From Limonium bicolor (lineage: Eukaryota > Streptophyta > Magnoliopsida > Caryophyllales > Plumbaginaceae): 64,000 bases of DNA. The stretch lies in assembly GCA_023374045.1 (NCBI GenBank), contig CM041777.1, forward strand, positions 84,438,300 through 84,502,299. The letters run 5' to 3'. The position numbers and the translations under genes are program-made. Shown here piece after piece: positions 34,541 through 47,093 of this stretch (position 1 is its first letter; each line of letters starts with the position of its first letter). The notes under the pieces are model-generated. The model worked only from the letters and a program-made list of their open reading frames with translations, did not search any database and was not told the DNA's origin.

Positions 34541-36714
34541 AAAATGATTGGTTAAAAGCTATCCACACAAGCTAGCAAGCAATTAGAGAGGTGAAGCAAG
34601 CTAGTAGGAGGTGTCACAAGGTCATTAGCTAGATTTTAAGCCAAAGTACAATCACATATTCCTTAATTACACTTAAAACTCCTTAATTCCTTTTGTACCT
34701 TAAGTAATGCCTTAAATGAGTTACAACCTAAAGTGTATACACTTCCATTTACACTTACACATTAATTAGACATGATACCACACACACCCTAGCAAGGAGG
34801 CGGGAAACACAAGCCAAACAAGGCCTTAAAATTTCGGCCACTCATTAATGCCATTTTATGTCATTTATTACATGTCATGATTTATCTTCATCCCATGATG
34901 ATTCCTGCAGAAGCCACGACTTTTCTTACATCTTCCCAGCCATTATATGAGTTCACCTTACTTATTCAATCAATGGTTACAAAGGTAGATAGGTGTTTCA
35001 TGAGGTGTCATGCTTATAAGGTTTCCTTTTCCCTAAGACTTCTCCTTTTCTACCTATGAGAAAGAAGCCACGCCCATGCCTTACAACACACAGCAAACAT
35101 CTTCTCCTACCGCATTAAACCCATAGAAACACAAATTATAAGGTAAAGCAAGCCAACTATCCAAGAACACCAAAACAGAAGCCAATTTCCTTCCCATTGC
35201 AGAAGTCGTGTAAAAACAAGAGGATTTGGAGGTCTTTCCAGGCGAATCCTTGGGAGTTGTTGGATCCCCATTTAGATATTTGAATTACCTAACTATTTGT
35301 AAAAATAAATGGCCAAAAGGAGCCAGGTAGTTCTCGTGCTCTACCATTCTTTCCCCATGTGTCAATTCTGGTGACACTTTCTGTTTGTGCTATTTTCAGA
35401 AGCTTATGCTATGTATCTCTTCTAAATATTTTCATGATGTGAAATTAGACTCTTCAATGGTGATTTTGATGTATAATAAGCCCCGAGAAGTTCTGGGAAA
35501 CTTGGTAAACAAACCTTGAACTTTTAATGTCAGTTTCTGTGAATTTAGTGCTTTAACTTGAAGCCAGTTTGGTGTGTGATTTCCATGAACAAATTTCGTG
35601 GGTTTTAGGCTAAAGATGATGAATACTTATCCCTTTACAATATTCCAGTTCGTGGGTAAGTTCTCCAGTTGAATTTTTATGAGTTAAAGGTAAGACAAGA
35701 CCTAAACACGTGCTTTAAGACCATTCTAGGCTCTATTCAAATTATGAAGGGGTTTTTTGAAGGTTCTTGCTTTAGTTTTGTGACCATATACTCTAAGATG
35801 TTTATATTGAATTGGTTAAAAGTTGGACCGAATTTATACAGGGGTAATACCTTAAACAAGAAGTTGTTTTAAGGTATTATCAAGGTGTTTATTATGTGCT
35901 TTAACTTGGTTTTTGCTTGGTTAATGGTAGCTATGTACTTTGATTCTTCTTGGTATGTTGTGTGGATGTTCTAATAAGGTTAAGGACGTGGTGGAACAGC
36001 TTGAACACTTGGTAATGAATTTGGTACTTGGTATTACAAGTTTATGAGCCCTCGGAGGCCTAACACTGATATTTCTCCACTACCAATGAATTATGGGTAA
36101 GCCATCATGATCTAATCTATGGGCTGATGACTCATAGGGGGTGTTCACACTTAAGGACATGGGGTGAGGTAGAAGAATTGTCCAAGGGGCCGAGAGTCTT
36201 AGTGCTCTTTGTCGAAAGACCGGTGTGCCTGAGGATTGGTGGAATAATAAACCAGACTAAAATTTGGTGGTATTATCTTGGTTGGTATTTGGTTTGTATT
36301 TTGGTAAAGTGGTTATATGGTTTATGACTTGTTTGATTACTTGTGTGTTATTATGTTATTTCAAAGTGTTTTCTTAAACTAAATGAATTTTACAGGTTGT
36401 GAACAAGGTTTTGATGTGATTTGTTTTATGGTTGTTTCATGGTATTATGTGAGTGTATGCTTAGGTGCCTTGGTAATATTTTTTGTGGTTTATGGTGATA
36501 TATGTTGTTGTGGTTCTTTGTGATGTTCCATATGATTTCTTAAAGAGTTTTATAAGCTAAATGTATTTTATATGTGGTGGCAAGAATTACTTAGCTTTGC
36601 TGACGTTTGTTTTCTGGCATGTGCCCTATGGTCTTTTCTGATTGATTGTATGACTGACCACAAAAATAGGTTAAGAAGTTGCATGAGGGAGTGGAACTAA
36701 AGGGACTAGAGATT

Positions 36715-37000
36715 GAAGTTTGAAGGCGATGTAGTATTGTAATGAAGTTCAGTTGTAATAGGTTTACATTACTTGTGTAAACTAGTGATAAGTTTTGAAG
36801 AAGGTATTAGTCTATGGATGTATAAGTTGTTAAAGGTTATGATTAGGTTTTTGAATATATATATGAAGTTTAAAAGTGATGTAGTACTGCAATGAAGTTT
36901 AGTTGTAATAGGTTTAAATTACTTGTGTAAACTAGTGATAAGTTTTGAAGAAGGTATTAGTCTATGGATGTATAAGTTGTTAAAGGTTATGGTTGGGTTT

Positions 37001-37010
<10 letters not shown>
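36715..37010. repeat. Tandem duplication of a 150-bp unit within the solo LTR
   Basis: The unit from GAAGTTTGAAGGCGATGTAG (36715) to TTGAATATAT repeats at 36865 with few changes. Confidence 0.9.
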
Positions 37011-37032
<22 letters not shown>

Positions 37033-37035
37033 CTA

Positions 37036-37070
<35 letters not shown>
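37004..37070. repeat. (TA)n microsatellite
   Basis: About 66 bp of alternating TA, with one CTATATATATT interruption, at the end of the second 150-bp unit. Confidence 0.9.
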
Positions 37071-37073
<3 letters not shown>

Positions 37074-37219
37074 TAAGAGTTTAACTTTATTTGGTATAGT
37101 GGTGGTAATAAGCCTTAGCATCCACAGTGAGTGTGGGTGTGGCGGTAGCACCCCAACTAGTTTTGTAGTCTTCCCTGTATTGTTAAAAAAAGCTAGAAAA
37201 AGTGGGGTGCTACACTTAC

Positions 37220-38460
37220 TCTGAAGTATGAACAAGACACAACGGGAGGTTTGGTGCAAGAAGATAAAATAACAATTCGTGGAATTAAATGCTAGTATTT
37301 GATAGATGGAATTTGAATTCCAAGAATTATTAATATTTATAATATCTAACAACATTCACTTCCCTATAAATTAGACATGAATTGTTATCCTAAGTGTATC
37401 CATCTTAGCTTCGCTAAAAATCTATGGGCTGGGTTTAAAATGATTATTTATGACTCTTTTTATTTACATATTTATCATCATCTATGGAACTAATTTTCTC
37501 CTTACTTCTCATTTTTGTGGGACTTCTTTCACTCCATCTCTCTTACATGAATGATTAGTTATAATCTTTATCTATTATCTTTACATGTTTTAGTTATAAT
37601 TTATTTATAATAAAAATATTAATTTATATAAAATCCATAACAACTATGATATGTTGTTAAAAACTAGTTTGTATAATTCTACTGTTAACCATTATTTAAA
37701 ATGTAAAGCACGTATAATAAAACATTAACCAACTTATTTACAAATAAATTATTTTATATATATACTAAAAATGTTTTCCATTGTTAATAATCTTAATGTA
37801 ATTAATTATCATGCACATTTCACCAGGTTTCAAGGTAAGTTTATAGTATTACTCTATTAGTTTGTTTTTGTCGCATAGAATGTTTTATTACATTTGAATT
37901 TTTTTAAAAGACTATTTATCCACTTTTGAAATTCAAACTACTTCGCATAAAAACTGTAAGTTGTATGTTTCCGTATAATGTTAGTTGTTTTGTCAGCGAC
38001 CACCTATCAAAATTAAGTAGAGGACGATACTAAAATTTATGACAATTTACAGACGGTCACATTCATAGTACATGCTAACATATAATATGTTTAATGTTTC
38101 ATTTTATATTTTTTATACAAGTTTATATCATGGTATCAGCTTAATATTATCCACAATTTTAAATAGAAATAAAGTGATTATTTTAAGTAATTGATTGACT
38201 TATTTGTTGGGTTTCTTATAATTATGAGAGTAAGCTTTATCAATTATTCTTTATCAAATATTTTTTTTTACAAATTTTCAACTAATAATAATGAGTTACT
38301 TATCAAGGATATATTAGTAATTGTTTGATTTATTTCAAATTTTTTTCTACCATTATTCTCGTAACCAAACAAAAGAGTAATCAAATTCCTAGTATTTTAT
38401 CTTAACAACCAAATGAGATCAAACCACATTTTTAGAATTATGTTCTGAAAATGTTAATAT
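37220..38460. other. AT-rich intergenic DNA
   Basis: No gene, terminal repeat or RNA gene recognised. Confidence 0.4.
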
Positions 38461-39819
38461 TTAGCTACAGGTAGATGTACCAACTTGGCTACATATGGGT
38501 ATGAGGAGGAGAGCACCCGCGCCTACGCGTACGAGTGTGAGTGTAGTTATTTATTTATTTTTTTTCATTTTTCTATTTTTAATATTTTATTATTCTTGTA
38601 TCTTTTATCATATAAATTTTAAATTGTTATAACTTTTAAAATATAAGTCTAAAATGAAAAAAACTTATATCATTGTACACCTAAATTCAAGCTCTTCAAA
38701 ACAAGACCAATTATGAATATGTTTTGACAACTTTTAAAAAAAATATTTTTACATATATACAAGATACACTAAAATGATAATATAATTCATTAATTTTGTA
38801 TTATGATTCATTAAGTAATAAGTGATAAATTCGGCGGTTTTAACTTTCCTAGGGTGGGTTTCGGGGTGTTTTGGGTAGGGTAATCTATTTGGAATTTGTT
38901 CTGTACTTTATATTGTAGCAACTAACTCGACAGGTTTTTAGGGTTTGTGGTCGCGGGTTTAGGGTCGTAGACCCTAAACCCGCCACTGCAAACCCTAAAA
39001 ATGCCTTCGACATTTTTAACTATCCTAGGGTGGTTTGGGGTGTTTTGGGGGTAGGGTAATCTATTTGGAAACCGTTATATACTTTACATTGTAGCAACTA
39101 ACTCGACAGGTTTTTAGGGTTTGTGGTCGCGGGTTTAGGGTCGTTAGACACTAAACCCGCCACTACATACCCTAAAAATGCCTTCGACGTTTTTTAGCTT
39201 TCCTAGGGTGGGTTTTAGGGTGTGTGGGGTTAGAGTAATCTATTTGAAAGTCGTTATATACTTTAATGTGAGAATGTACATATTTTAATGTGGGAATGTA
39301 CATGTTTTAATGTGATGATGTACATGTTCAAATGTGAGAATGTACATGTTCAATTATGAGAATGTATATGTTTTAATGTACATGTTTGTATAACCGTCTG
39401 TACAAGTATTCTTCCTTATATGTACATGTTTTAAGCTAAGGATGTACATATTTAATATTTCGTACAGGTTTTATATGACTATCTATATGTTTTTAATGCG
39501 AGGATGTACATGTCTTTACATGAGGATGTACATGTTTTAGTGAACATTTGTACAGGTTTGTATGCCCATCTGTACAAGTTTTCTTTTATATTCTATTTTT
39601 CATACATGTAAAAATAATTTTTTTAAAGATGTCAAAATATATCCATGACTGGTCTTATTTTGAAGAGTTTGAATTTAGATGAACAATGATATAATTTTTT
39701 TTTCATTTTGGATTTATATATTAAAAGTTACAATAATTTAAAGTTTTTATAATAAAAAAGAAAAAAAAACAGCGCCGGGCAGGTGATGTAGCCAGTTGGC
39801 TACATTCACCTGTAGCCAA
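38461..39819. mobile_element. Long inverted-repeat element, family A, copy 2, with satellite-like monomers
   Basis: Outer ends TTAGCTACAGGTAGATGTA and, inverted, TTGGCTACAGGTGAATGTA are followed by arms (to about 38760 and from about 39600) with GAGCTTGAATTTAGG-like sequence, homologous to the element at 17.4 kb. The core has about two and a quarter copies of a ~177-bp monomer (38845-39240) and then ATGTACAT-type 28-bp units (39245-39590) as in copy 1. Candidate 9-bp flanks do not match, so the ends are not proved. No ORF. Long arms suggest Mutator-like or foldback type. Confidence 0.72.
38845..39240. repeat. Tandem ~177-bp telomere-like monomers
   Basis: Units begin at TTTCCTAGGGTGGGT (38845), TATCCTAGGGTGG (39021) and TTTCCTAGGGTGGG (39199). 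Each contains GGGTAGGGTAATCTATTTGGAA, a GGTTTTTAGGGTTTGTGG block and, in the first two, CCCTAAACCCGCCACT. Periods are 176 and 178 bp. Confidence 0.85.
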
Positions 39820-40714
39820 GACTGGCCGTTTCATAAATTAACATTCCAATAACCGAACAACCGTAAATTCACAAAAGGGAAGATTATTTTATTTTCAGCA
39901 ACTGGTGGAATCTTGCTAAGGGTTTGGGCCCTCTAAAAAAATAAAGATTCTTCAATGGTAACATGTATACAAGGAGGACACGTTTTTATTTTTGTAGGTT
40001 GAAATTGAGGACAGCGATGTTCAACTCATTTGGTCGGTTCAAGTTTATCATAGTGCAAATGTATATTGGAAGAATGACCTAATACTAAACAATATAAAAC
40101 AAATATGGTTTGGTTTGGTCTGAGTCTGAGTCGTTGTTACATTACCTGAATAATATTACATTATGAAGCTTATGGTTTTGGAATTCATCATATAGAAAGC
40201 ACGCAATAATCGTTAAAAAAAAAGAAAAAAGAAAAAAAAAACACGCAATAATCAATTTCGTCTTGTGGGTCATAATAATGAATATACATACATGCATGCA
40301 CCCTAAAGTGGTGGACCTGGTGGTCCTTACTCAGTTTGGTTAACTATGAATAGCAAATATAAATATATAAATGCACGGTATCATAGTGTTTACTTAGTAT
40401 AAAGTTATAGGCTATGAAAGGGAGAGGAGATTATTTTCGCTAAATCCTAGAAAGTCCAAAATATAATACTTTTATAATATGGTGCCCTCTCATGAGATGA
40501 AGACAACTTTTGGTTTGACCCTTCCAATCAGTCTCAGCCAAGCCAACCAACCAACCATATTCTCTCCCATTAATACGAGAGGCCCCACGGGTACAGGCGT
40601 AACGTATATATGTATGGGCACTTCACTAATTTAAGCAACTTGACATTTCTCTTTCCTTTCTCGGTGCCATGCCACCAGTGGAGGATCAGCGGACTCCCGA
40701 CAACATTTAAAAAT
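39820..40714. other. Intergenic DNA
   Basis: Poly-A-rich stretch at 40215-40241 and short CCAACCAACC words near 40543. No gene recognised. Confidence 0.4.
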
Positions 40715-40719
40715 GGAAA

Positions 40720-41165
40720 AAATATAGAGTAATTTTTAAAACCTTATAGATAAGTGTGTAATTTCATCTAACGTCATGAGAAAACTTTAGATGAACGATG
40801 TTAAGATGTTATATTTTGATCTAGCGTGAAATCCAATGTTTTTTATGCTCATATGTGATCTGTGGGACCCAATGAATCATGTGATATGTCAACGTGTTTT
40901 CATTGGGTCCCACGTGTCATATATGAGCTTTAAAAACTTTGGATTTGATATTGGACAAAAATATAACACCTTAACATCATTCATGAAAAGTTTTATCAAT
41001 TTTGAACAACATTTAAGCATCTTTTAAGTTGATCAGATATTAGACTAGTTGTCGGATGTAAAATAAAGGAAACCACATAGGTGAACAAAGTAATTTTTGA
41101 AACCTCATGGGTGGGGTGTGTAATTCCACCAAACATCATGAGTGGATGTAGTTTTCCCTTTAAAA
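40720..41165. repeat. Foldback repeat with flanking direct repeats
   Basis: Arms at about 40773-40880 and 40898-41003 are imperfect reverse complements, with GGGACCCAATGAA against TTCATTGGGTCCC close to the centre. Outside them a ~55-bp segment at 40730-40786 (AGTAATTTTTAAAACC...CATGAG) recurs in the same direction at 41086-41140. No ORF. Confidence 0.6.
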
Positions 41166-41189
41166 ATTTATCAAATATTTTTATAAAGT

Positions 41190-41815
41190 TTTGCAAAATG
41201 TAAAATGATATCATGTTTTAAAAGATGATAGTGTTAAAAAAAAAAAATTAACCAGTGACTCTATTGGATCCACCACTACATGCCACTTTTCTTGATATTT
41301 GTAGTCATAATAAAACATACGGTTTAAAATAGAATAATTATGAAGGTGAAATAAGATTGCATTTGAAGAGATTATTCTCTATCAGTTAGAATTATACTTT
41401 ACCTTCAATGTCAAATATTGGTAATATTTATTAGCAATTGTTTTTTTCACTTAGCCTTCACATTCCTAGTGTAGTAATATTCGAGAGTATACAAGGAAAA
41501 TTTGGACAACAGGGTAAATATTTAATGGAACTGCATAGAAGCTTTGTTCAGCACCAATATTTTTAGTAAATGTTTTTGTTAATATTTAATGGATGCTATG
41601 TAAATGAGTCTTAGGGAATAAAATAAGTATAGTACTAATTATTTATCACGGAAAGTTGTAATCACTTTTCATCCTTTCTGTATATACATTTCAAATTTCT
41701 TTTATTTATTTTTTCATGTTTCACTTCCTTTTTAAAAATGAAATTTGTCTAACTATGTTCTCTTAATATGTCAAAAGTAAATATTGATTATTTATTAAAA
41801 CATGGTATAAAACAA
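41190..41815. other. AT-rich intergenic DNA
   Basis: Nothing recognised. Confidence 0.35.
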
Positions 41816-44800
41816 CTAATCTGATTCCCTGCCATCTCCCACACACTTGAAAACCCATATAATATAAGGAACAAGTCGACTTTTTTTATGTGGTAATGTT
41901 ACACAATAGACTAAATGGTGTGCATGAGCATACCGAACAGCTAGCCCCCAGCGGGAAGCTGGAAGGAGAGTCAAGATTACATAAACAAGACAAGCTGTGA
42001 ATAGATCTTGCAATTCGGGTTAATCGGTTCAGGTTCGGTTCGGGTCAATTTATAGATATATACTATTCAGTTTAGTTCGGTTCGGATCGGGTCAGGTTTA
42101 TCTGGTTTAAATTAGATTCGGGTGACATCGGTTTGGTTGAGTTCGGGTTAGCCGCTGCGTCATTCGGTTTTTTCGGGTTATAGGTCAACTTCGGGGTGAC
42201 TTATCCGGGTTAAGTATGATTGACAAAATTTTTAAAGTACGAATTTTAAACAACCTTAGTAACTTGCATAAATTTTGATATGCGACTCCAAATTCTTTTA
42301 ATATAGTGTTACTCTTGATCGAGTCTGCTATTGTGTATTTGTTTGATAAAATCAAATTGGATGACAATTTGTGTATATGAGTTTTTAACTATACATTTAT
42401 TAATTGTATCAACCAAGTACAAAATAAAATTTTGTGAATTAATGGTCAATATACGGCACTTGACACCCAATCTACCCTGCCCACGCCTAACGCCCTGTGC
42501 CTCCCGCCATCCCGCGCCCGTCACACCCCGCCCTCATCGCCTCGCGCAAGCATCGTGCCTGCACCCATTTATCAGCGTCTCGCGCAAGCGTCACGCACCC
42601 ACACCCATCATTTCCCAAGTTCTAAACATAAAGAAACCTAAGTTTATAAAAATATAGAGTAATATAAAATAGTATTGATACACATTACTTTGTCTTATAA
42701 AATATTTTAAGTTATGTTGTCAAGGTAGATGAAATAATCTGGTGCAGATTATTCGTCCTCCAAAATGCTAGTTTATCCCACACTTCACAATAATCTTCCA
42801 TTGAGAATATTTATTTTCTTCATTTTATTGCGTAATTTTCTTTAGGCATATACACATTAATCTTGGTTAGTATATGTCTTAACTAAAAATTTTAGGATTT
42901 ATAATTAAATTTAATCAACAGTTAAACCATTCCCAAGTTTCATGTCCTAAGCATAAATAAATTTAACTTTATTAAAATCAAACTTAATATAGTATAAAAA
43001 TAAAATGTAATGATATACATTAAATTGTATTATAAAACATTTTAAAAGAAAACATCTATAGTTTGTAACTTTGTAGCAAAACATCTATGTGTGGGAAGGA
43101 TAGCAACATAGTTTATGAGTGTTTTAATATAACAAGGCTTGAGATGCTTGCAGATGTATAAATATTATATATATCTAAATCTCCATTATTTTTGGGTTCA
43201 AGATTATTTTTATACTTGGAACAACTATAGTAGATTTAGATTTAATAAAGCATTCGGGTGGATTTGGTTTAAGTTGATTTGGTTCAGGTTGATTCGGTTT
43301 GGGTGAATTCGGTTCGGGTGGATTCGGGTTGTACCAATTTTGGTTTGATTCGGTTTTGGTTTGGTTCGGTTCAGATTTTCAGCTCACGTTTCGGCTCACG
43401 CTATTCGGTTTAAAATCGAGTTTGAATCGGGTTGGATCGGTTCAGTTTTTCTAGTTCGGGTACCTTTGTCAAGTCTAGCAGTGAATACATGAAAACAAAA
43501 AACCAGAGAAATCAAGACATCAAGACACCAAGTTCTAAGAAGATTAGAGGAGGGATTTCGAACTGCTTGCAACAAAAAGCGCCTGAATCGAAGCTTGCAC
43601 AGGTAGCTTATGTCTGGACCATTCAAGGACGAGCCTCCGAACATTGAGAGCTTCTTCTTGCCACCGGTGTTTGAGGCTTTCAAAACTCACCTTGTTTCTA
43701 ATACTCCAGATTTCCATACTGTAAACAGAAACGAGGAGGCCCATAATTCTTTGCTTTACCTACAAGTTGTTTCTCGCATCAGTCGACAAAGCTGCAATGA
43801 GCATCAGGACGGAGGGAAAGGGGAACACCCCACCAGTCACAGATCCCTTGCCATATGAGCCTGGATCGGGAACACCTTAGAAAAAGATGGTCGATTGTTT
43901 CTATTGTCCTTCGACAGAGAGCAGATCAATTCAGCTACAGGATTAAGTCTTTGGGAAATTGGTTGTTTTTTGTAGCCAGTTGTTTGTCTAGAAAGAGTCA
44001 AACTAAGAATTCAATCCTCAGTGGAGCAAGATTTCTCCAGTATCCCTGATGCCAGCTTACTAGTGTTGGAGTTTTTAATTTCATGGCTTCATTATAGAAG
44101 CTCTTGGCTGTAAACGATTTGGATGAGGTTGCCTCCCAGAAGAGGGAATCACACTCTTTGCTGCTAGGGGGAGGCGAATCTTCAAGGAGGGTGACCAAAT
44201 TGTTTACTTATATTTGTTCATACTAAAAAATATGTATCCTCCATAGAAATTTCCAAAATCAAGCATCTCCATTCCATATGTCGATTTTAGAGATGACATA
44301 GTTTTTATATTTGCTGATCAAATAGAGCCTAAAAAATAGAGATTCAAGAGATTTACCTCCAAACTAGGGATCGAGCCAGAACCGGATCCGGTTGTTGTTT
44401 GCTACCTTTCATCTGATGTTCATGTCCATTAATTCTACACTTGGAGGGAACCAGACATGGATGGAGATGGTCGATTTCCATAGTCCTTTTCCTTTGCTTA
44501 CGCACCAGAGAAGAATCGTGAAGAGGGAGGCAAATATCGATGTCATATATAGAGGCGATCACCTGATGCCAGAGCTTTTTGTCAATATGATGATAGTCCC
44601 ACCACCATTTGAAGAGCAGCGCAACATTCTTAGCTTCGAGGTTAGCAATTCCCATACCACCCTGTTTTTTCACGTTTCCTCGAAAAAAGGACCTTTGAAG
44701 GGAATTAATCTTCTTTATCACCGGCTTTGGCATTCGAAAGAGACTTAAATAGAAGACCGGGAACTTGCTTTCCATCTGGAGAGCCGCTTCTCTATTTTTT

Positions 44801-45345
44801 GAATCGATGGTTTCCAAGTTTCAATTTTCCTGGGATTTGACCCTAGTGGACACCCCAGGTAAGTGGTTGGGAGCTCACCGATTTTGTAGCCGAGAATTTA
44901 CGTTACCATAATTTGTTCACTAGGGGTTGTGTTGAGGCAGTTGCAACAGATTTCCCCCAATTTACTTTCAGTCCTAATAATGATTGCCCATTTCACAACT
45001 TTCACTTCTCGGGTTGAGACTTCACAAAATATAAGTGCATCATCTGCGAACTGCAAATGTGGAAGTCTAACTTTGTGTTTTCCTATGAGCAATCCTGTCC
45101 TTTTCTAGTCTGAATGGCTAAGTCCAGGATCCATCATAGAGCATTGGCTGCCAGAATGAATAAAAGTGGGGATAGAGGGTCACCCTGATCATGAACAACT
45201 TGACTCATCTTTGTTTGCAACTTTGAATAGCTTTTGAATCCAATCAAAGAGTTATTCACGATCTTATTCTTCTTCAGGTTAATTGTAAACTCTATAAGTT
45301 TGGGTGTAGATTTTTCTTTAGCCACCTTGTTTGATGTTAACTTTA
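41816..45345 (-). mobile_element. Dead LINE (L1-type), ORF2 and 3' end, split by a hAT element
   Basis: From 45325 downward the frames read the RT fingers/palm (QVVHDQGDPLSPLLFIL), then FADDALIFCE with the catalytic ADD (about 45045), then the post-RT segment (MPKPVIKKINSLQRSFFRG... and GMGIANLEAKNVALLFKWWW, 44740-44570), the zf-RVT region (44200-44000) and the tail (43744-43560). LINE 3' end continues at 42001-41816 beyond the hAT insertion. Many stops and shifts. No endonuclease part is present, so the copy is 5'-truncated and dead. Confidence 0.8.
42002..43477. mobile_element. hAT-type non-autonomous element inside the LINE, 1476 bp
   Basis: Left end TAGATCTTGCAA and inverted right end TAGACTTGACAA are flanked by GCTGTGAA (41994-42001) and GCAGTGAA (43478-43485), 7 of 8 identical. 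LINE sequence continues on both sides. Subterminal zones (42015-42200, 43250-43450) are full of GGTTCGGTTCGGGT words. No transposase. Confidence 0.8.
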
Positions 45346-46819
45346 TCTTCTAAAAAAAAACAATTCTTGAAGTTTTCCAATACTTAAGCCTCATTTATCG
45401 CTCTGCGCCTCAATCTTTCAACACTCTCTACAATAGACTTTGGCTCCACTTCCTTTTGTCTTGGCTCACTGCTAGCTCATAATCTACTTCCCATTTCCCC
45501 TTATGTGGCATCTTTGGCAAGAGAATGAGCGTTGTAAGTACATTTTCTCCTTCGTTTGGATAAAAATATTAATAAAATTCTAATGTTTTTTTCTATTGAA
45601 ATTACATCCGTTTAGTTAGTGACGGATCCAGCGCTTTGTTTGCAAGGGGCAATTTTTTTGACAATATCGTTCTTTAAAATATTATGTCATTTTATACTTT
45701 TTCAAAAATTTATAATAGCATTTAACAAATTGATCGGCCACTGCTTATAGCATATCTTTATTACGGTTGCATTATAGCGTATTTTACTTGACAGACGCAG
45801 ATCCAAACACAACAAATAGCATGGTACGTAGAAGAATTGTTTTTAGAAAAGAAGTGCAACTTGCAGACCCGTGACAATAATGGGTGGCGTGGTTAGGTAG
45901 AATATGCTGCGTATGTGGAATCATATACCAAAGAGACAATAACAGCTAATGTTTTAAAAAACTATTCTAATCATGCAATGCGTATTAGTATATTAGTATA
46001 GATACGATGGACCACATTTTTTTTTTATATATATATTTTATGCTTTCAAAGTGACCTACTAGCTATATAGCTGCTTGCTTTTTCGTTAATGGTGTTTGCT
46101 AACTGTCATTTGGCACATTTAATTTAAGCAACCCCTCTTCAATTGTTTAATCGTGTACTTAACCACCATAATCCAAGGTTTAGTTTAGTAGTTAGTTATA
46201 CGCAGGCGTGATACTGACATGTTTCTGTCAAGATTGAACCCTATAAAGTGCATTCTGTTTGTACGGACACCTCACGGCTCACCGTATAGTACTTAGGACG
46301 GGATTTTGTTTAAAATAACATTATTACGAGGAATTCGTTTTATTTAATTATAGTATAAAGAGAGAGAAAATAATGTTCTCTTGGAAAAGAAAAGAGAATT
46401 GAAAGATTAATAATAAGGTGAACAGAATTAAGAGACTGAAAGTAGAGTTGGGAGTCCAAGAAGGGTCAATAGAATCGCAAAAAAGAAATTAATATTATTT
46501 CCAACTTGTGTGTGAAACGCTAACTATCCCATTAATGGGAGGATAAAGAAGTTTCTTTCTAATCCTACACTCGCCACCTCACCCCATTTGTGTTTTGTAA
46601 CACTTAATAGGTTACTACCTGTTGCAGATCAATAAACAATAATATTTGTGTCAATTCCAAAACAACACAACCAACACATGTAAACTGTCAAAACAACTAT
46701 TTCGTTTGAGTTTTTGTCATATTAATCCGTTTAGACTATTGAAATTTTCAAGTCATTTCAAAATTGGGTTAAATCGGTTCAGTTTATATCATATTTAATA
46801 CATGTTCGGATATAATCAC
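45346..46819. other. Intergenic DNA
   Basis: No gene recognised. A GTGACGGATCCAGCGC...AGGGGCAA word at 45618-45650 is common in decayed plant transposons. Confidence 0.35.
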
Positions 46820-47085
46820 CAGGGCCGGCTATGCCCCCGTGCAGTCTGGTCGACGGAACAGGGCCCCCTATTTGGCGTCCCATTTTTTGTTTTCTCCTTT
46901 TAGATTTTATCATAAGAAAATTATATAAGATTCCAAACTTTATCGTAAATGGAAATATCTTAACATGATTATTGTAGATGTGTAATTTAATTTTGTAATT
47001 TTTTTATAATTATATAATGTAATTGTATAAAAAAATTTATTTTAGATTTTAGCACAGGGTCTCAAAAATCTTCAAGACGACCCTG
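46820..47085. mobile_element. Short hAT-type MITE, 266 bp
   Basis: The ends CAGGGCCGGCTATG and, inverted, CAGGGTCGTCTTGAAG are hAT-like. Flanks ATAATCAC (46812-46819) and ATAATCAG (47086-47093) agree at 7 of 8 positions. Confidence 0.8.
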
Positions 47086-47093
47086 ATAATCAG

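Larger units (their letters stand above)
34072..37214 (+). mobile_element. Solo LTR of a large (probably Ty3/gypsy) retrotransposon, 3143 bp
   Basis: The block starts TGAAATACCCTAAG and ends GTGGGGTGCTACA (TG...CA). A perfect 5-bp duplication CTTAC flanks it (34067-34071 and 37215-37219). There is no internal coding region or second LTR, as expected after recombination between two LTRs. Words such as GAAAGACCGGTGTGCC and the GGGGTGCTACA ending resemble giant LTRs of plant Ty3/gypsy elements. Strand is assigned from that resemblance. Confidence 0.75.
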
